From Styela clava (lineage: Eukaryota; Chordata; Ascidiacea; Stolidobranchia; Styelidae): a DNA stretch of 64,000 nt. A program made the translations under genes and the position numbers. The DNA lies in the NCBI RefSeq assembly GCF_964204865.1, contig NC_135263.1, positions 7,132,501-7,196,500 on the forward strand, read 5' to 3'. The notes below the pieces were generated by a model. The model worked only from the letters and a program-made list of their open reading frames with translations. It had not been told where the DNA came from and searched no databases. Positions 14,101 to 26,708 of this stretch are shown here, one piece after another. Each line of letters starts with the position of its first letter. Position 1 is the first letter of the stretch.

Positions 14101-16468
14101 ATAGAGAAAAACCAACTTACTAAAATTGTTGGTATATATATAAGTTACAAATGTAGTATTTTACAAATACTGCGTATATATTTGAGTGTGCATATTCGCA
14201 TACGTAGACAGACACAAATACCCCACGCAAGAGTTAAAAAGTGATTGCTAAATAGCAAATAGCCGATCAGAAATCAACATGGCGAATATTTAATTTTGGA
14301 TAGCTAACCACATAATTAGTAAGTAACTCCATATTTTTGTACAGCGCTAAATTGTTAAAACCTCCTGTTTGCATTAAAAAAGCTTTTACTTAAATTTTGC
14401 TGGTGTGCCATTTTTACGCCTATCAATAAATTTACCCTAACCTGACTTGAGTATACACAGTCTTACGGTAACATGCTAATATTTGTAATTTGAAAATGTC
14501 CAGCCAATGCATTCAAATAGCCCCAGCGTAGCCTTGAATATGAAACTAAGCCAATCCTGTCAAAATCAAACACAACACAGCCTAAAGACAAACAGATTCA
14601 CACGTACTCCCATAAAACACCTTGATCTCCCAGATAACGGTAGTAAATTGTGTCAGTACAGACACTAATTCCAAACTAGAATGTTAAATTATCGTGTATG
14701 ATCTACTGTATTGACGACCCACGCCTAACTTCAATGTTTACCTATCTTTCTTGTGACGCAGAGACCTGGAAACGATTTGTAAAGGAAAGGATTAAAATGA
14801 TATTTGACGACCGTGGTTACCAAGTGGCAGACAACATCTTCCAATGTTTGCTCCGTTATTTATCTTATGCGGGTGAGGTTTGAACATTTTGGTCATAGGT
14901 AAAACTCTTCTCAGCTTTTTAAACATTATTCTTTGTAAATATGGAAACTAAATTTTCATAAAGACTGGAAATTATTTCTTAGGAGAACAATGAAGCCTAT
15001 ACACTTCACTTCTTCAGTTTTTACCTTATTGTTGTGTTGCCTAGATAATCCAGATTAATAACTGTTGTCTACTTTTCTAAAATAACAATTGGTCGGTCAG
15101 TCGGTCACGCAAATTCACGTGAGGTCTATTATTCAAAAGTGGTATACGATGTTCACGCACTGGTCGTGATTACAATGTGTAACTGAAACGTTAAACAAAT
15201 TTATCTGGAAAAAGACTTGTGTTTTATTGAATGCGTTAAGAATGAACCATTTTCGAACTAATCGTTTTTCATTTTATTACTGACATAACTGAGAGTTTCA
15301 GATTCTACTTTTACAATCCATCGACAATGAATAATCATTTGAAGTACGGTATGTCGTGCAGGAGCATTTCCAAATGTCAGCAAAGTAAAGCACTTTATCG
15401 TATGTGGAGTCCGCAATATGAGGCAAATTGATATGAAAAACAACCCTCTGTGACATGCTCTGTGAAATTTTTTTTGCGCACAATTATAGTCCTACTTCTC
15501 TGGATAACCGAATTTTTTGTTTCCTTGATCTCAAAAATATATCACAGTGCCCGAGGCTGGAAGATTAATACAAAAATTTAAAAAAGGGGCCAAAACCATT
15601 TTTTTTCGCTTAGTACGCGTTTTTAAATATATGAATACAGTATCCATTTCTTTCGTCATTGGCAGTACCCTTTGTTATTCTCTCTAGTGGGAAACGTCCA
15701 CCCCATTCACATCGTGTCTATTTTATCTGGTAACTCTACAAGTTGCGTTTGTTAATATATGTTTCGTTTTGTAACCATCCAAAAAAGTATGAACATTTGA
15801 GCTTCTCATATAGATACTCCTTATCATATTTTTTTTGCCGCGTGACAATTGTATCAGATAACGGTGCGAGGATCGATTAGCAGCGCTATTTACTAATAAT
15901 GGATGATTAAAAACACAATCGCGCGTTCTTTATTTGTATTAGAATCTTAGATTTGATACCAAAATGTTGAGTATCGGTTATTATTGTTTTATTTGCCACA
16001 AGTCCATAACAACAACAATTCAACTTTACAACAATTACATCACGTTACAGACAATTGTTCAAGCAACAATTCGTTTTCGTGCAAAGACGAAAATATATCA
16101 CATGACAGAGATAATGACTCACACAAACAACTGAAACCTGACATAATTTAAAATTTATACTATTTCTTGCTTTATTTAATCAGCACTCGTTGAAATTTTA
16201 CAAACTTATTTTCTGGGATTGATCATAATATATTTATTCTAACATTCTACAGTCGCGATATGTATGAAAGGTGGACGGAAGATACCGCTACATTGTGATT
16301 GAATTGAACGACAATTCGTCGGCAAAAATAAGATTCATTTTGTCTGAACCAATTGAAACACGAAACTTCATTGTTTTCCTGTCCAATACTTATAATTACG
16401 AACAAAAAATTTGTGGGGTCATCACATCTCACTCTGATAAGAATGTAAGAAGTGTTTTCGATGCAACT

Positions 16469-16492
16469 AATATATATATATATATATATATA
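16469..16492. repeat. (TA)n microsatellite
   Basis: Uninterrupted TA dinucleotide run of about 12 units, read directly from the sequence. Confidence 0.9.
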
Positions 16493-16656
16493 CGTATTGT
16501 CTATCTCATCCTGTATTTTTTTATTTAGTCGTTTGTTTTTACTTTGTTTAAGTTTATGAGATAGCGGTAAATCTGGCGAATAAAAATATTTCAAATACCC
16601 TAAAAGCTCAAACTCACCCATTTGGTAAAACAAGTTAAAAAAAACACAATTGCAGT

Positions 16657-16662
16657 TTTATT
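16657..16662 (-). terminator. Polyadenylation signal of creatine kinase
   Basis: The plus strand reads TTTATT, that is AATAAA on the minus strand, about 80 nt after the creatine kinase stop codon. Spacing and orientation fit a cleavage signal. Confidence 0.6.
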
Positions 16663-16742
16663 CACTGTGGTCATGTATTTACATATCGAATATTATTGAC
16701 AAGAAATGCCATAATAAAATCAAATATCGTCAGGTTCTAATA

Positions 16743-18459
16743 TTATTTTTGTTGAAGTAGGCGAACATCATCTTCAATAGATTTTCCCATTTCCAAGTTC
16801 TTTTCGCATTCGATCATGAATTCAACACCGTCTACAACCATTTGCACAAGTTCAACTTCAGAAAAGCCAAGACGATCAGCATTTGATATGTCAAAAATTC
16901 CTCCTTCCGCTGCTGTATCAACTCCACCTGTTCCACGTTTTTGTAAACGAAGTTTTCTGAGAACTTCGTCAAATTTTGGATGTTGGGAGAAGAGAGGTAT
17001 CCTTAAGTGAACACCAGCTCTAACACCGGTACCGAGATTACTTGGGCATGTAAGGATATAACCGAGGTGTTCGTTCCACATGTACTCGCGACCAAGTTCC
17101 TTCATTTGAATTTCAATCTGAAAAGGAACGTTAAAATATTTTTACGGTACGACATATTAAAATTGCAATATAATAAATTTTACAAAATGAATGGATCAAC
17201 TGTATTTTAATGCTATTGTTGTACGCAGTGAGCATCACTTTCCAAAGCAATTGTGTCGAATTCGTTAATTTTCAAAACGCACCTCTCTAAGTCCTTTGCA
17301 CCAACGGGTGAAAACTTCTTTCATTTTCCCTCCATTCTGCATTGAGATTACTCTGAGGTGATCTTCTTCATTTATCCAAACAAGAAAATTCTTTTTGTCG
17401 TTATGCCTGAAATGTGTTTTGCATTTTATAACTGTACTTGAATATTTTTTAATTTCACAATAAAATGATTATCACTCACCATATTCCTCTGGCATCTGGC
17501 CAATCACGAGCCATGCCGGCGGAAAGTAACAATGGCGAAACGGGTTTATCAAACAAGAAGTGGTCATTAATTAGTTGTTCCTGATCTTTGTCTGACATTA
17601 TATTCAGTGGGTAATATATTCCTTTTAATTCTCCGTCCAACTTTTCTAAGGCTGAGAAAAAAGTTCTTTGGTTAAATGATGTTGAATGTTTGTAACTTCA
17701 GTAAAACAGTGATCAAAATCAGTACCTTTGTATGAAATTTCTTCAATTTTTCTTCTTTCAGCGCGGCTACAGTGTGGCGGAAGGCATAGTCCCCTGATAC
17801 TCCTTCCAGTTCGTACTCGAGATGAAAGAACATATTTTTCATCCAAGCAATCACCTCCCTGAAAACAATCAAAACGATTCATATATTGTTTTCCAGCATG
17901 ATTTTTATTTATAATCACCTCGATAAAAAGAACGTTTATGTTGAAAAATATGTGCAGCAAGCTCTTATTATTGAAAAGTTACAAAATCACTGAGAGGGAA
18001 ATTACTGATTTTATCAAGCCTGGAGCATCCACAGTTTAGGTTGTTTACCATCAAATGTTCTGGATTCAAATCTGTCTTATGTTTGGCTGTTTTCTTGTAT
18101 CCGTTATGCCTAGCTTCAATAACGGGATCGAATAATTCAGCAAAAGTTTCATACGATTCTTCGTCCCCAGCAACACATCCCACCGTCATAATGAAAGGAT
18201 GTCCTAAACCAATATCATATTTTGGGTTCAAAATTGCTTCATGTCACAAGGATAACGATGATACAAAGATCAACATTATACCTGGATTATCAACGCCGGT
18301 TTGAATAACGTTGTCGATGTTGAATCCATTTGGACTTTGTCGGGATCTCAAGGTTTTGTAAATATCTTTTGTCAAACATTTTGCCATGTGGTTATTGTGG
18401 TTGGATAGATCCGGAAACTCCTCTCGTGCTGTATATTTGATAGTGCTAGTATTTGGCAT
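16743..18459 (-). CDS. CK: Creatine kinase, cytosolic type (complete, six exons, 378 aa)
   Basis: Catalyses reversible phosphate transfer between ATP and creatine, buffering cellular ATP. Exons: 18459-18282, 18203-18049, 17858-17726, 17651-17480, 17406-17283, 17117-16743. They total 1137 nt, giving 378 aa plus stop, close to the ~380 aa usual for the family. The protein shows the N-terminal phosphagen kinase domain ending in TGVDNPGHPF, then [11 protein letters not shown], the arginine-rich [14 protein letters not shown], the [13 protein letters not shown] and [11 protein letters not shown] blocks, and the reactive cysteine in [14 protein letters not shown] (Cys278 by my count). CPSNLGTG with a following RAGVH is the creatine-kinase rather than the arginine-kinase form (CPTNLGTT). 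No mitochondrial presequence precedes the N-terminal domain, so a cytosolic enzyme is inferred. The ATG at 18459 gives MPNTSTIKY. Confidence 0.97.
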
Positions 18460-18872
18460 TTTTTGCTGGTTCGGTATTCATTTCCAATATAAATTGAATG
18501 TTGCAAATATTCTTCTCCGGCTTGAGTGGGTATTCATGAGATCGATGATTAGTTTCTGTTCATGCTTAGTTTTGTACCATGAATTTCGCGCCTGATTAGT
18601 GCGAACAACTACCTTATCAAGCCAATGTTATCACTTTTTGTCGAATTGCGCGAACATATGATAATACCGCCAAATAAAATATGCGAGTCAACCCACGATT
18701 CCACGAACAAAGATTTACGTGCCAAAGTGTAGACTTAAATGAATTAATGTATTTCATGCATTAGTCAGCGGCTACACGAGTGTTGAGTAATAAAAATTTA
18801 CTAGTAGAATGCCTATATTGATGTTGCGACTTGCGAGCTGCCACATTAAATTTCAGAATATATGCTCTACAG

Positions 18873-19647
18873 CAGCGGTTCCCCAACTATGGGTCGCGAC
18901 CCGCTGGTGGGTCGCAAAAGGAATCTTAGTGGGTCGTGAAAAGATGTAGAAAGCTTTGATTATTTATACTGGTTATTAGAATCGGTGGCGACTATGTGAA
19001 TCTTCGAAAAAAAAATTGAATTTAAATTCTTATCTGTGAAAGTTTCCTTTTTACGATCTTCTCAAAGGAACAAAAATTTGCTACACAAAGAATGACCATG
19101 TGGCTTTTTTTAAGCATAGCAGTTTTGTACACCGTACAGCACTTTGTACCGTGTTTCCCTGAAATTTAGACAGGATTTAGATTTATTTTCTTTTGAAGAA
19201 TAACACTATGTTTTTTTTTAGGTTTTTTTTTTTTTTTTGGTTTTTCTTTTGTGTTCATACATTAAAAATAAAATTACATTTTAGAAAAGCACGAGATTTT
19301 TTAATAAACATTATATAAAAACCGAAATCCATTGTTTTTATTTGTATTTCCTATAAAAAAATAGCATAATTGTGATATCACACAATCTTGAATAATGGTG
19401 TAATCACCACCTTACATCAGGTTATTGAACCTATCCTCTTCCACACATTTTAAATTTATTTTAAGGGTAGGGTTTAATTAAAATCATTTTTAAAATTCAA
19501 ATTAGGTCTTATTTTCGAGGAAACACGGTAGTTTGGCGATGATTAGCCATTGCTGTGTTCTGTGTTATGTCATAAAAATTAAATGAGTCGCCATAAGCTG
19601 TGGTAATAAATAGTGGGTCCCAACAGTAAAAAGTTTGGGAACCACTG
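18873..19647. mobile_element. Non-autonomous hAT-type element (775 bp)
   Basis: Left end CAGCGGTTCCCCAACTATGG and right end GTTTGGGAACCACTG form short imperfect terminal inverted repeats. The 8 bp CTCTACAG occurs directly before the element (18865-18872) and directly after it (19648-19655), a perfect target-site duplication of the hAT length. The interior is AT-rich with no ORF for a transposase. It lies in the gap between creatine kinase and the SDR gene. Confidence 0.92.
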
Positions 19648-20370
19648 CTCTACAGGTTACAAGTTAATTCGTTTTCTAGTTGAACGCAGCGATGTATGTA
19701 CAATTGGATTCCTCAAGCAGTACATTCTCATAGAACTCTGTAACACCCTATACCTTTTCTGCTAATAAATTTATGTCAAAATATGATGTTACCTTGTGTG
19801 GCGGGAATGTAGTAAGTCAACGAGTAAATCTCTTTATTCAATTTCAGCAAAATTATAGTTGAAAAATAGTAATAGAATATTAAGTTTGAATTGAAAAAAT
19901 AATCAGCCTCTTCGTCTCTTCAATTTTTGAACGTTCAACTGCAGATGTCGTAAAAAAATAGCAGATGTGCCCAAAGTACACATCATAAGTGATTTTTTAC
20001 ACAAGTTCGTATGCACCGTAGCACGTCCCTTTATTCGCTAAGAGCCGTGAGCGACGGGCCATTCTGTCTACTCTGAGTGAACACCAACGGCATGCGACAA
20101 TGCTGAATACTAGATCAGCTAATAAAAATAAACTTGTCTTGGTTTTATGACTGGTTTGGGAAGCGGATAGCAAGTTACTCTGTATGGCCAGATCCCCACA
20201 AATCCCTCAACATTTTTCCAAATTTAGGAATATTATGAGTTTGTAAACTAATGTTTGAAACGATGCAATGTTTGTGTAATACCCCTTTTTGAAAGTGATT
20301 ATTTGTCACACTTTATAGAATCGCGCAAAAGTTAATCCGCTGTATAACCAACCAACCAACGTGTATAAGG

Positions 20371-20794
20371 CAGGGATGAGCTGAAAAAATCGTAACAACC
20401 GGAACGCACCTAATTTGCAAAAATGTAATATATTCACAACACGACGCGTACGTTTACAGAACTGCGAATAAATTATATGAAATATGTTTGTATAATATTA
20501 TAAGAGTATTCATAGCAATTCAATACAAATCTAGTTATTAGAAAGGTATAGAATGAACTTTCACGGGGTCAAAAGTTGGGGAAACATCTATTACACGTTA
20601 CTGCTGTACTAAAGTAAAACTGTAAAAAGACGTACGAATTATGATGTAACAAAACATAAATTAATAACTAAGTTTACCAGAGAAACTAGACTTTTTGTAC
20701 CACAATTTTATTCAACAACAGGAACGAAAAATGAAGTAAAATGTCAAACAACCGGAACGCCGTTCCGGTGCGATCCGGCCACAGTTCACCACTG
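20371..20794. mobile_element. Non-autonomous hAT-type element (424 bp)
   Basis: Left end CAGGGATGAGCTG pairs with right end CAGTTCACCACTG as imperfect inverted ends. Flanking 8-mers GTATAAGG (20363-20370) and GTACAAGG (20795-20802) differ at one base, so an aged hAT target-site duplication is likely. Copies of ACCGGAACG lie near both ends, and a CCGGAACGCCGTTCCGG-like palindrome lies near the right end. Confidence 0.8.
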
Positions 20795-20890
20795 GTACAA
20801 GGTGAATTGGAGGTTTGGAATGTATAGTATGGTATTGTTTAACGCAAATCAGCACAATTATAATAACAGAGAACTGACATTCTGTATGGT

Positions 20891-20896
20891 TTTATT
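20891..20896 (-). terminator. Polyadenylation signal of the SDR gene
   Basis: TTTATT on the plus strand (AATAAA on the minus strand), about 65 nt downstream of the SDR stop codon. Confidence 0.55.
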
Positions 20897-20959
20897 GATC
20901 AAACTCAACAAATGAAAAATGTGAAAGACTTCAGAAAAAAAATACAACCACGTTTAGAG

Positions 20960-21733
20960 TTAGTTGGCATTTAACGACCTGGCGCCATCCAGCACTAAAC
21001 ATTGCCCTGTCGTCCAACTAGAAGCATCAGATGCCAAAAACATTACTGCGCTGACGACATCCTCAACCGTCCCAAGTCTACCCATTGGATGAAACTGGGC
21101 AAAATTGTCCCATGCTGAATCTGCATCTTGATTATTCTCAAATTCATGTCGAAGTAGTGATGTCCGTATACCCGATGGATTCACAGCATTAACTCTAACT
21201 CCTTTAGGAGCATATTCGAGAGCAATTGTTTTCGTAAACTGATCCAAGGAAGATTTAGTCATTCCGTAGATAAGAGCTTGGGGATATTGTATTGTACTGG
21301 CCACGCTGGAGAGATTAACAATATTTCCCTTGGATTTTACTAAATGTGGGATCAATAACTGAGACAGATAAACTACAGATTTGATATTAATTTGAAACAT
21401 CCAGTCAAAATCTGGGAACTTCACACTTTCCAGATCTCCAAATCTTGCCACTCCTGCATTATTAATAAGAACATCGAGTTTTCCATATTTCTCAATGGTT
21501 TTCTCTGCTACTTTTTTAATATCTTCTAAATTTACAAAGTCAGCCAATATTGTTAGCACTTCTCTCGCTCCTTTATCTTTACAGTCTTTGGCAACATTTT
21601 CCAAATTGACTTCATTTCTTCCAGTCAGTGACAACAATGTACCATGCTCTGCAAATTTGCGAGCAATTGCGGCTCCTAATCCACTCGATGCACCCGTTAT
21701 TAAAACTATTTTCCTTTGAAAAGAACTATCCAT
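20960..21733 (-). CDS. Short-chain dehydrogenase/reductase (classical SDR, 257 aa)
   Basis: NAD(P)-dependent oxidoreductase of the classical SDR family; the substrate cannot be told from sequence. An intronless coding region from the ATG at 21731-21733 (MDSSFQRK) to TAA. The cofactor-binding TGASSGLG is near residues 13-20, NNAG near 91-94, the catalytic serine in NLSSVAS (about 143), and the YGMTK Tyr/Lys pair near 156/160, followed by the PSGIRT segment. About 257 aa is the normal length for the family. An alternative upstream TTG in frame is not needed. The absence of introns beside multi-intron neighbours could mean retroposition or a naturally intronless paralogue. Confidence 0.95.
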   Translation of the reverse strand: MDSSFQRKIVLITGASSGLGAAIARKFAEHGTLLSLTGRNEVNLENVAKDCKDKGAREVLTILADFVNLEDIKKVAEKTIEKYGKLDVLINNAGVARFGDLESVKFPDFDWMFQINIKSVVYLSQLLIPHLVKSKGNIVNLSSVASTIQYPQALIYGMTKSSLDQFTKTIALEYAPKGVRVNAVNPSGIRTSLLRHEFENNQDADSAWDNFAQFHPMGRLGTVEDVVSAVMFLASDASSWTTGQCLVLDGARSLNAN

Positions 21734-24272
21734 TTTATAGAACAAATTAGCGCAAAGATAATTAGACTTGATCAGCCCGTCGCTCTGTGGAAATTTACGC
21801 GAGGGAGTGAAAAGAACTGTCTATGAATGATTTTATACCAGTGCGAGAGAAATTAACCACTGACTTAGTAAATTGTTTCGGTTGAGCAAACATGCAACGT
21901 TGCGTTTGATTATTGGAGTGCGATCAAAGCACTGAACTGAAGATACATGTAACGATCTTCTCTCTCGTTTTGCGTTGTCTCAGCGCGGGATAAATTGATC
22001 GCCGCCATCTTTGCATTTATGTTCCCAAAGTTTCTTCGTGCTGCATCTGGTTTTGGCCTGTTTTTCATCTATTTTAGTACCCAGTGATCCGCATATGGAT
22101 GTATATTCGACACTTACTGGATATTCAAATACAATGATATTCAAGTTATAAATTTAGAGCCTGATGTGGATCTCGTTCTGAAAACAATTTGGTTGTTCAC
22201 GAGATTACACAATAGAATAATAGATGATATAAATGGAAGCAATTGGTGTTGTCTGATATCATAAAAACGCAATAACCTTCACGGGGAAGATTTCACGCCT
22301 TCGATTGAGGGCGAAGCGCACTTTAGTTGATACTCCCGTAGTGTGTGTATCAGGTTGGGGTTAGGCCATCATTTTATTCCGATTTTCCTTAATTTAGTTC
22401 TATTACGAGTTCGGGAACTGTTTGTGTTAGTCAAGTGAATATACCCCCTTCACATAGGTTTCAGTTCCTGTACACAACTTGGTGTAAAGTAGGCGAACAA
22501 AATTAGTTATCTCCATATTGGTACACACACTTCTGGAGATCCATTTAGTTCCATTTTTATGTATAGCTCGGGTACTACGAAGCCAGGCCACACAATGATA
22601 TTGAGCTCGCCACGCAAAATACGGCGATATAGGGGGAGCGATTCCGATAAGCCATGTTGGTTAATGTTCTGTGGTCGTTGTTGGATGCTTTTGACTGATA
22701 CGTTGGCAATATTATTAATCCACGACTTAACGCAAATTGATAAAACAGTCAAAATTAGCACCGTATGGCGGGCTGGGATATATTAGCGTTTGATACATAA
22801 ATGTGAAACGAATCAAGATCAGGAGAATATGCAAGTAAAATCGACGCAAATAATTGATTTCTGTCAAATCCCATAAGAAATGCATTACGCGCCTCGTAAA
22901 AGTTGGAAGTCTATCGCCAAAAAAGAGAGGCTTGAAATTGTCTCTCGGAAATAAGAGAGAAGCGCACTCTATCTCTGTAGATCACAGAAATATATTTCCA
23001 GTTCAGTGAGTGCGATGCTATATTGCATTTTCATGGATCAATTGGGATATCGTATGGCGGTATGTTCAGTTGCGCTGCACAGCATACATTCTCGCATATT
23101 CATACTCTTGATCCATGATTGGGCCATATCTCAGGAATAATTAGCGGACTTGGGGTTGACATACCATAAATCGAATATTCTCGATTTTGAATATTAAGGC
23201 ATTTCCATATACCAGTGACAGAGAATGCAGCAATGTGTTTTGAATTAAACACTTTTATTTATTTCAAAACTTCCTGTGGGCTCTGTGGGATTCGTTTTCC
23301 TATCTGAAGTTTTTTGAGGGACGTCGATATAAAATTAAAAATAATTTTAGCGCTTCCGCGACCGTCCATCAGCGGATCTTGTATTTAGCGAAAATCAACG
23401 GATCGGTTCCATTACATTTGAACCCACGATAATTGCATCTGCATACTATTGCATCTACGGAATTTTTTTTACGGATATTTGAACCCATATTAACCCTAAC
23501 CCATGGATTTTAGCACCCTCATATAGATTGAACGCGCGGATATACGGGTGCAAATGTACGGCCATCCAACGGACCTCGTGCTCTGCGAAAGTTGGACGTT
23601 TTCTTACGAAAAACAACAATTAGGTGTTTCAATTCACGTTGAAACTGAAAGCATTAGCCATCGTCACGGGGTCTGGAAAAGCTGGGACAGTCATGGTACT
23701 GGTAAGTTACCGTGGCTGTTCCACAATTCCAGCTTCCACCGATGTCGTCACATCTTCGATATCCAATCAAAACCTGTTGCGTGATCTGGAGTTGAGGTGT
23801 ATATATAAAATTCACAAATTGAATGAAGGAACTGAACATCATCAATAAAGTACTTGGCAACAGTCTGAAATTGTAACTTTTTAATTTTTTTGTTACTATT
23901 ACCCTTTTCAACAAAGGAATACGTTTATAATACAGAGAGTTGCCTGTGAATGTCGAATAATTTATTTTTTGTTTTGTTTTTACTTCGTACCTCACAAATC
24001 TTCAAGTAGTGCAAACGAAAGATATTTCATTTAAAAATGGTAATGTCTGTCTGTTTAGTGAAATGAAAATCCGGCGTTTGAAGGTTTACCCTTTTTACGA
24101 CAACAACAATCTTTAAACACCATATATTTCAAAGCAATTGATGAAACATTCTGGATTAACAATAATAACTCTATATTGCAAAACATTTTCAAAATATTAT
24201 CTATTAAAAATAATTTTTCGGAATCAGAAATAACTTTTATCAACTTCTTGAAATTTGAGTTCTAGTATTTTT
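21734..24272. other. Intergenic region upstream of the SDR gene
   Basis: Contains the putative SDR promoter and short ORFs on both strands (for example around 22507-22761 and 23548-23848) that I cannot match to any family. GCCGCCATCTT at about 22002 resembles a YY1-type promoter element. A 55-bp block near 23513-23570 recurs at 44509-44567 and marks an unnamed dispersed repeat. Confidence 0.4.
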
Positions 24273-26106
24273 TCATTTCTCTATCGACAACCAGTTTGTT
24301 TCCGAACAGGTTGAAGCATGAAAGTTGGCTGATATTCCGACTTCATGAAGAACATTGATGAATGCTGCAACCTGTGACAAAGTTGGTGTCGGATTTGAAA
24401 AACAGCCCCAAACCAAACGGTGCCCTGCAAACGAGAATAAGTACTACTATACTGAATGAAATAAATATTATTCAGAAAAACTGTTCCATTATAAGCATTC
24501 CATATTTGAAATAACAATGAAAAGTGAATGTATTCAAAATTTGAGCTTTTGGTACACTGGAGAGATGAAGTTTTTCCATGCAATAATAATGATCTGACTC
24601 AACACAAAATATGTTTATATCTTTATCATTAAGCTAATGAAATCTTTGTGAGAAGTGAACTATTCTTGTGTTAAAAAAGATTGTTATATTGCTTCCATTA
24701 GATATGAATGTGATGTGTTATACCTTTACCAGCGACTCCATTAGGTGGACATATAAAAATTGCGAAGTAATTTTCATAGTCAGTCAAGAACACATGATCT
24801 CCATTGTCGAAAAAGTTGTCTTAAAAAATAGAAGTGAATCGATAAGCTCCCAATGAACAAACTCTGTAACATATTTAATAATTTGACATATTCGTTGTTT
24901 AATGTATGCTTACCCATATCCAACACCGCTTTCCTATCCATTGCGTTCATTTCGCTTTCGTGCTTGGCGTGATTATGTTCTACAAAAATTTAATTTATCA
25001 AAGAATGAGAATGTGTTTTATGGTATTTAAAAATTAAATGTAAACAACATACTTCTGTCTGATTTGCTCAAAAGATATGTTCCATTTCCGTCATTATTGA
25101 AATGAACTCCAAATTGAACAAATCTATGAAAAAGTGGAAGTTGACATATTAACATTAGCATATAACTTTTCGATTGTGTCATTTCCTTTCGTACTGGTTA
25201 GCATTACGTTTCACACCGAATAAAACATTCGTATTCAATCTAAAATATATTAGAATTGGTAAATTCATTCGAAACTTTTCGATTTGCTATAACCCAGGGG
25301 AGGAAATGGGCATAAAAATAGTCAGGGAAAACCTGAAATAAATAACCTGATATGTGAATTTGTTTGAATGTGATCATCTGTCGTTATGAATTTTTTAACC
25401 AATTTATTTATTACAAATAGCTTTGATTTGCAAGATTGATCACATATTGCTTATCTTCGTACACAGATTCGAACTCTACCTTCTTTTATTCATTCATTTA
25501 ATAAAATGGTGAAACTATAATTACCCAATGATGCATTTTGTCGAAAAAAGTTCTTACTGGCAGATGGACAGTATATTTTTTGTTACGAGTAAAAGCTCCT
25601 CATAAACTCACCTAACACCGTGTTCCGTTAGCAGTATTCCGAAACTGGAGTTTGTAGAAGTGAAATTATTAAATCTGGCGCAGGAAATCATCGACGCTGC
25701 AATATCATTGGTCTGCAGTCCAGCATACCAAGTAGTTCCAATCAACTACAAAATTGGGGAATTAAAATTCAACACAAGACACTGGGAAACTTTTTCAACA
25801 TTTTTGTCATTTATAATATTGATCAAATATTAGGTTCAAAAGATTTTGCGAATGTGGTTTCATTTATCTAATATAGATTGAAAATCGCCTAATATTTGCA
25901 AGATTTTAACATAAAAAACTGACGAAGGCGCACACTGGAATCTCTATCGAATTTATAGTCAGTGAAAAGGCAATTTGTTATAGATTCACTTTCTCGGCGT
26001 CTAGTTCGTTTGTCACTTTAGGTAGATGGCATCTTTGTGATATGGATGCAGTCGATACTAATGCAAATGATAACGGCATCATAAGTAACGAAACGCACAG
26101 GATCAT
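24273..26106 (-). CDS. Secreted lipocalin (complete, six exons, 211 aa)
   Basis: Small extracellular carrier of hydrophobic ligands, by family. Exons: 26106-25990, 25745-25612, 25123-25053, 24979-24914, 24819-24724, 24424-24273; total 636 nt with all phases closing. The ATG at 26106 opens a hydrophobic signal peptide (MILCVSLLMMPLSFALVSTA), then a Cys. The lipocalin GxW motif is GTTWYAG (Gly42, Trp45). The second signature is FLTDYENYF (TDY about 142-144), with a cysteine soon after, and the third conserved Arg is in HRLVWGC (Arg164). Cysteines at about 26, 61, 153, 169 and 201 could pair. Sequons include NFT near 66 and NSS near 71. The exon pattern and length are typical. It could be apolipoprotein-D-like or a fatty-acid-carrier type; the ligand is unknown. 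Confidence 0.85.
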
Positions 26107-26708
26107 AGTTATTATAAGTTTCTGTTAATTCTCCTGTGTTACGTGTAGCAAAATTAAGAGAATTTTAGATATTTATGTATCAAACTAATTTTTCATATTC
26201 AAAACAGAGTTGAAGAAGTAGGCACAATACTAATAGGTATTTTCCACATATGCCATAGAACAGCTATAAAACAAAACGCTCATTTTCTCAACAAAAATAA
26301 AGTACGATATACTTCGTATAGCATAGCTACATTGCAAATGATACAGTATCCAATCTTAGCTTCTACTTACATGCTTTTTTGTAATGTTATTTTTCTTTGC
26401 ACGTTCACGTTACACTGATCAATACGTTTGAGTGCTGCAATTCAAATATACTTGCACAATACTGAAAACAAAATTTAGTTTGCTATGTTCTGATTATCAT
26501 AATGAACGTGATGCAGCCAGACACGATATCAAGATGCGAATATTCTTTGTTTTGTCTCGCGACTCAATCAGTCACTCGAATTCGATATGTATCATAGTAA
26601 TTTTATTTCAGTGGAAATCATTATAAGTTCGCTGCCAATATATGTGCGTGTAAAATATCTGGCCTTATTGCAAGTATACATAGATGGGAATATACGTATG
26701 TTTTAAAG

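Larger units (their letters stand above)
11145..16742. other. Intergenic region between kinesin and creatine kinase
   Basis: AT-rich DNA with only short uninformative ORFs on both strands. It should contain the kinesin 5' UTR and promoter just right of 11144 and the creatine kinase 3' UTR at its right end. I see no recognisable protein, RNA gene or mobile element with paired ends. Confidence 0.5.

Noticed and set aside
13876..14115. 79-codon minus-strand ORF
   Set aside because: The C-terminal half has a protein-like look, but no motif, splice sites or neighbours support it.
14698..14883. 61-codon plus-strand ORF starting MIYCIDDPRL
   Set aside because: Short, isolated, without splice sites or family resemblance.
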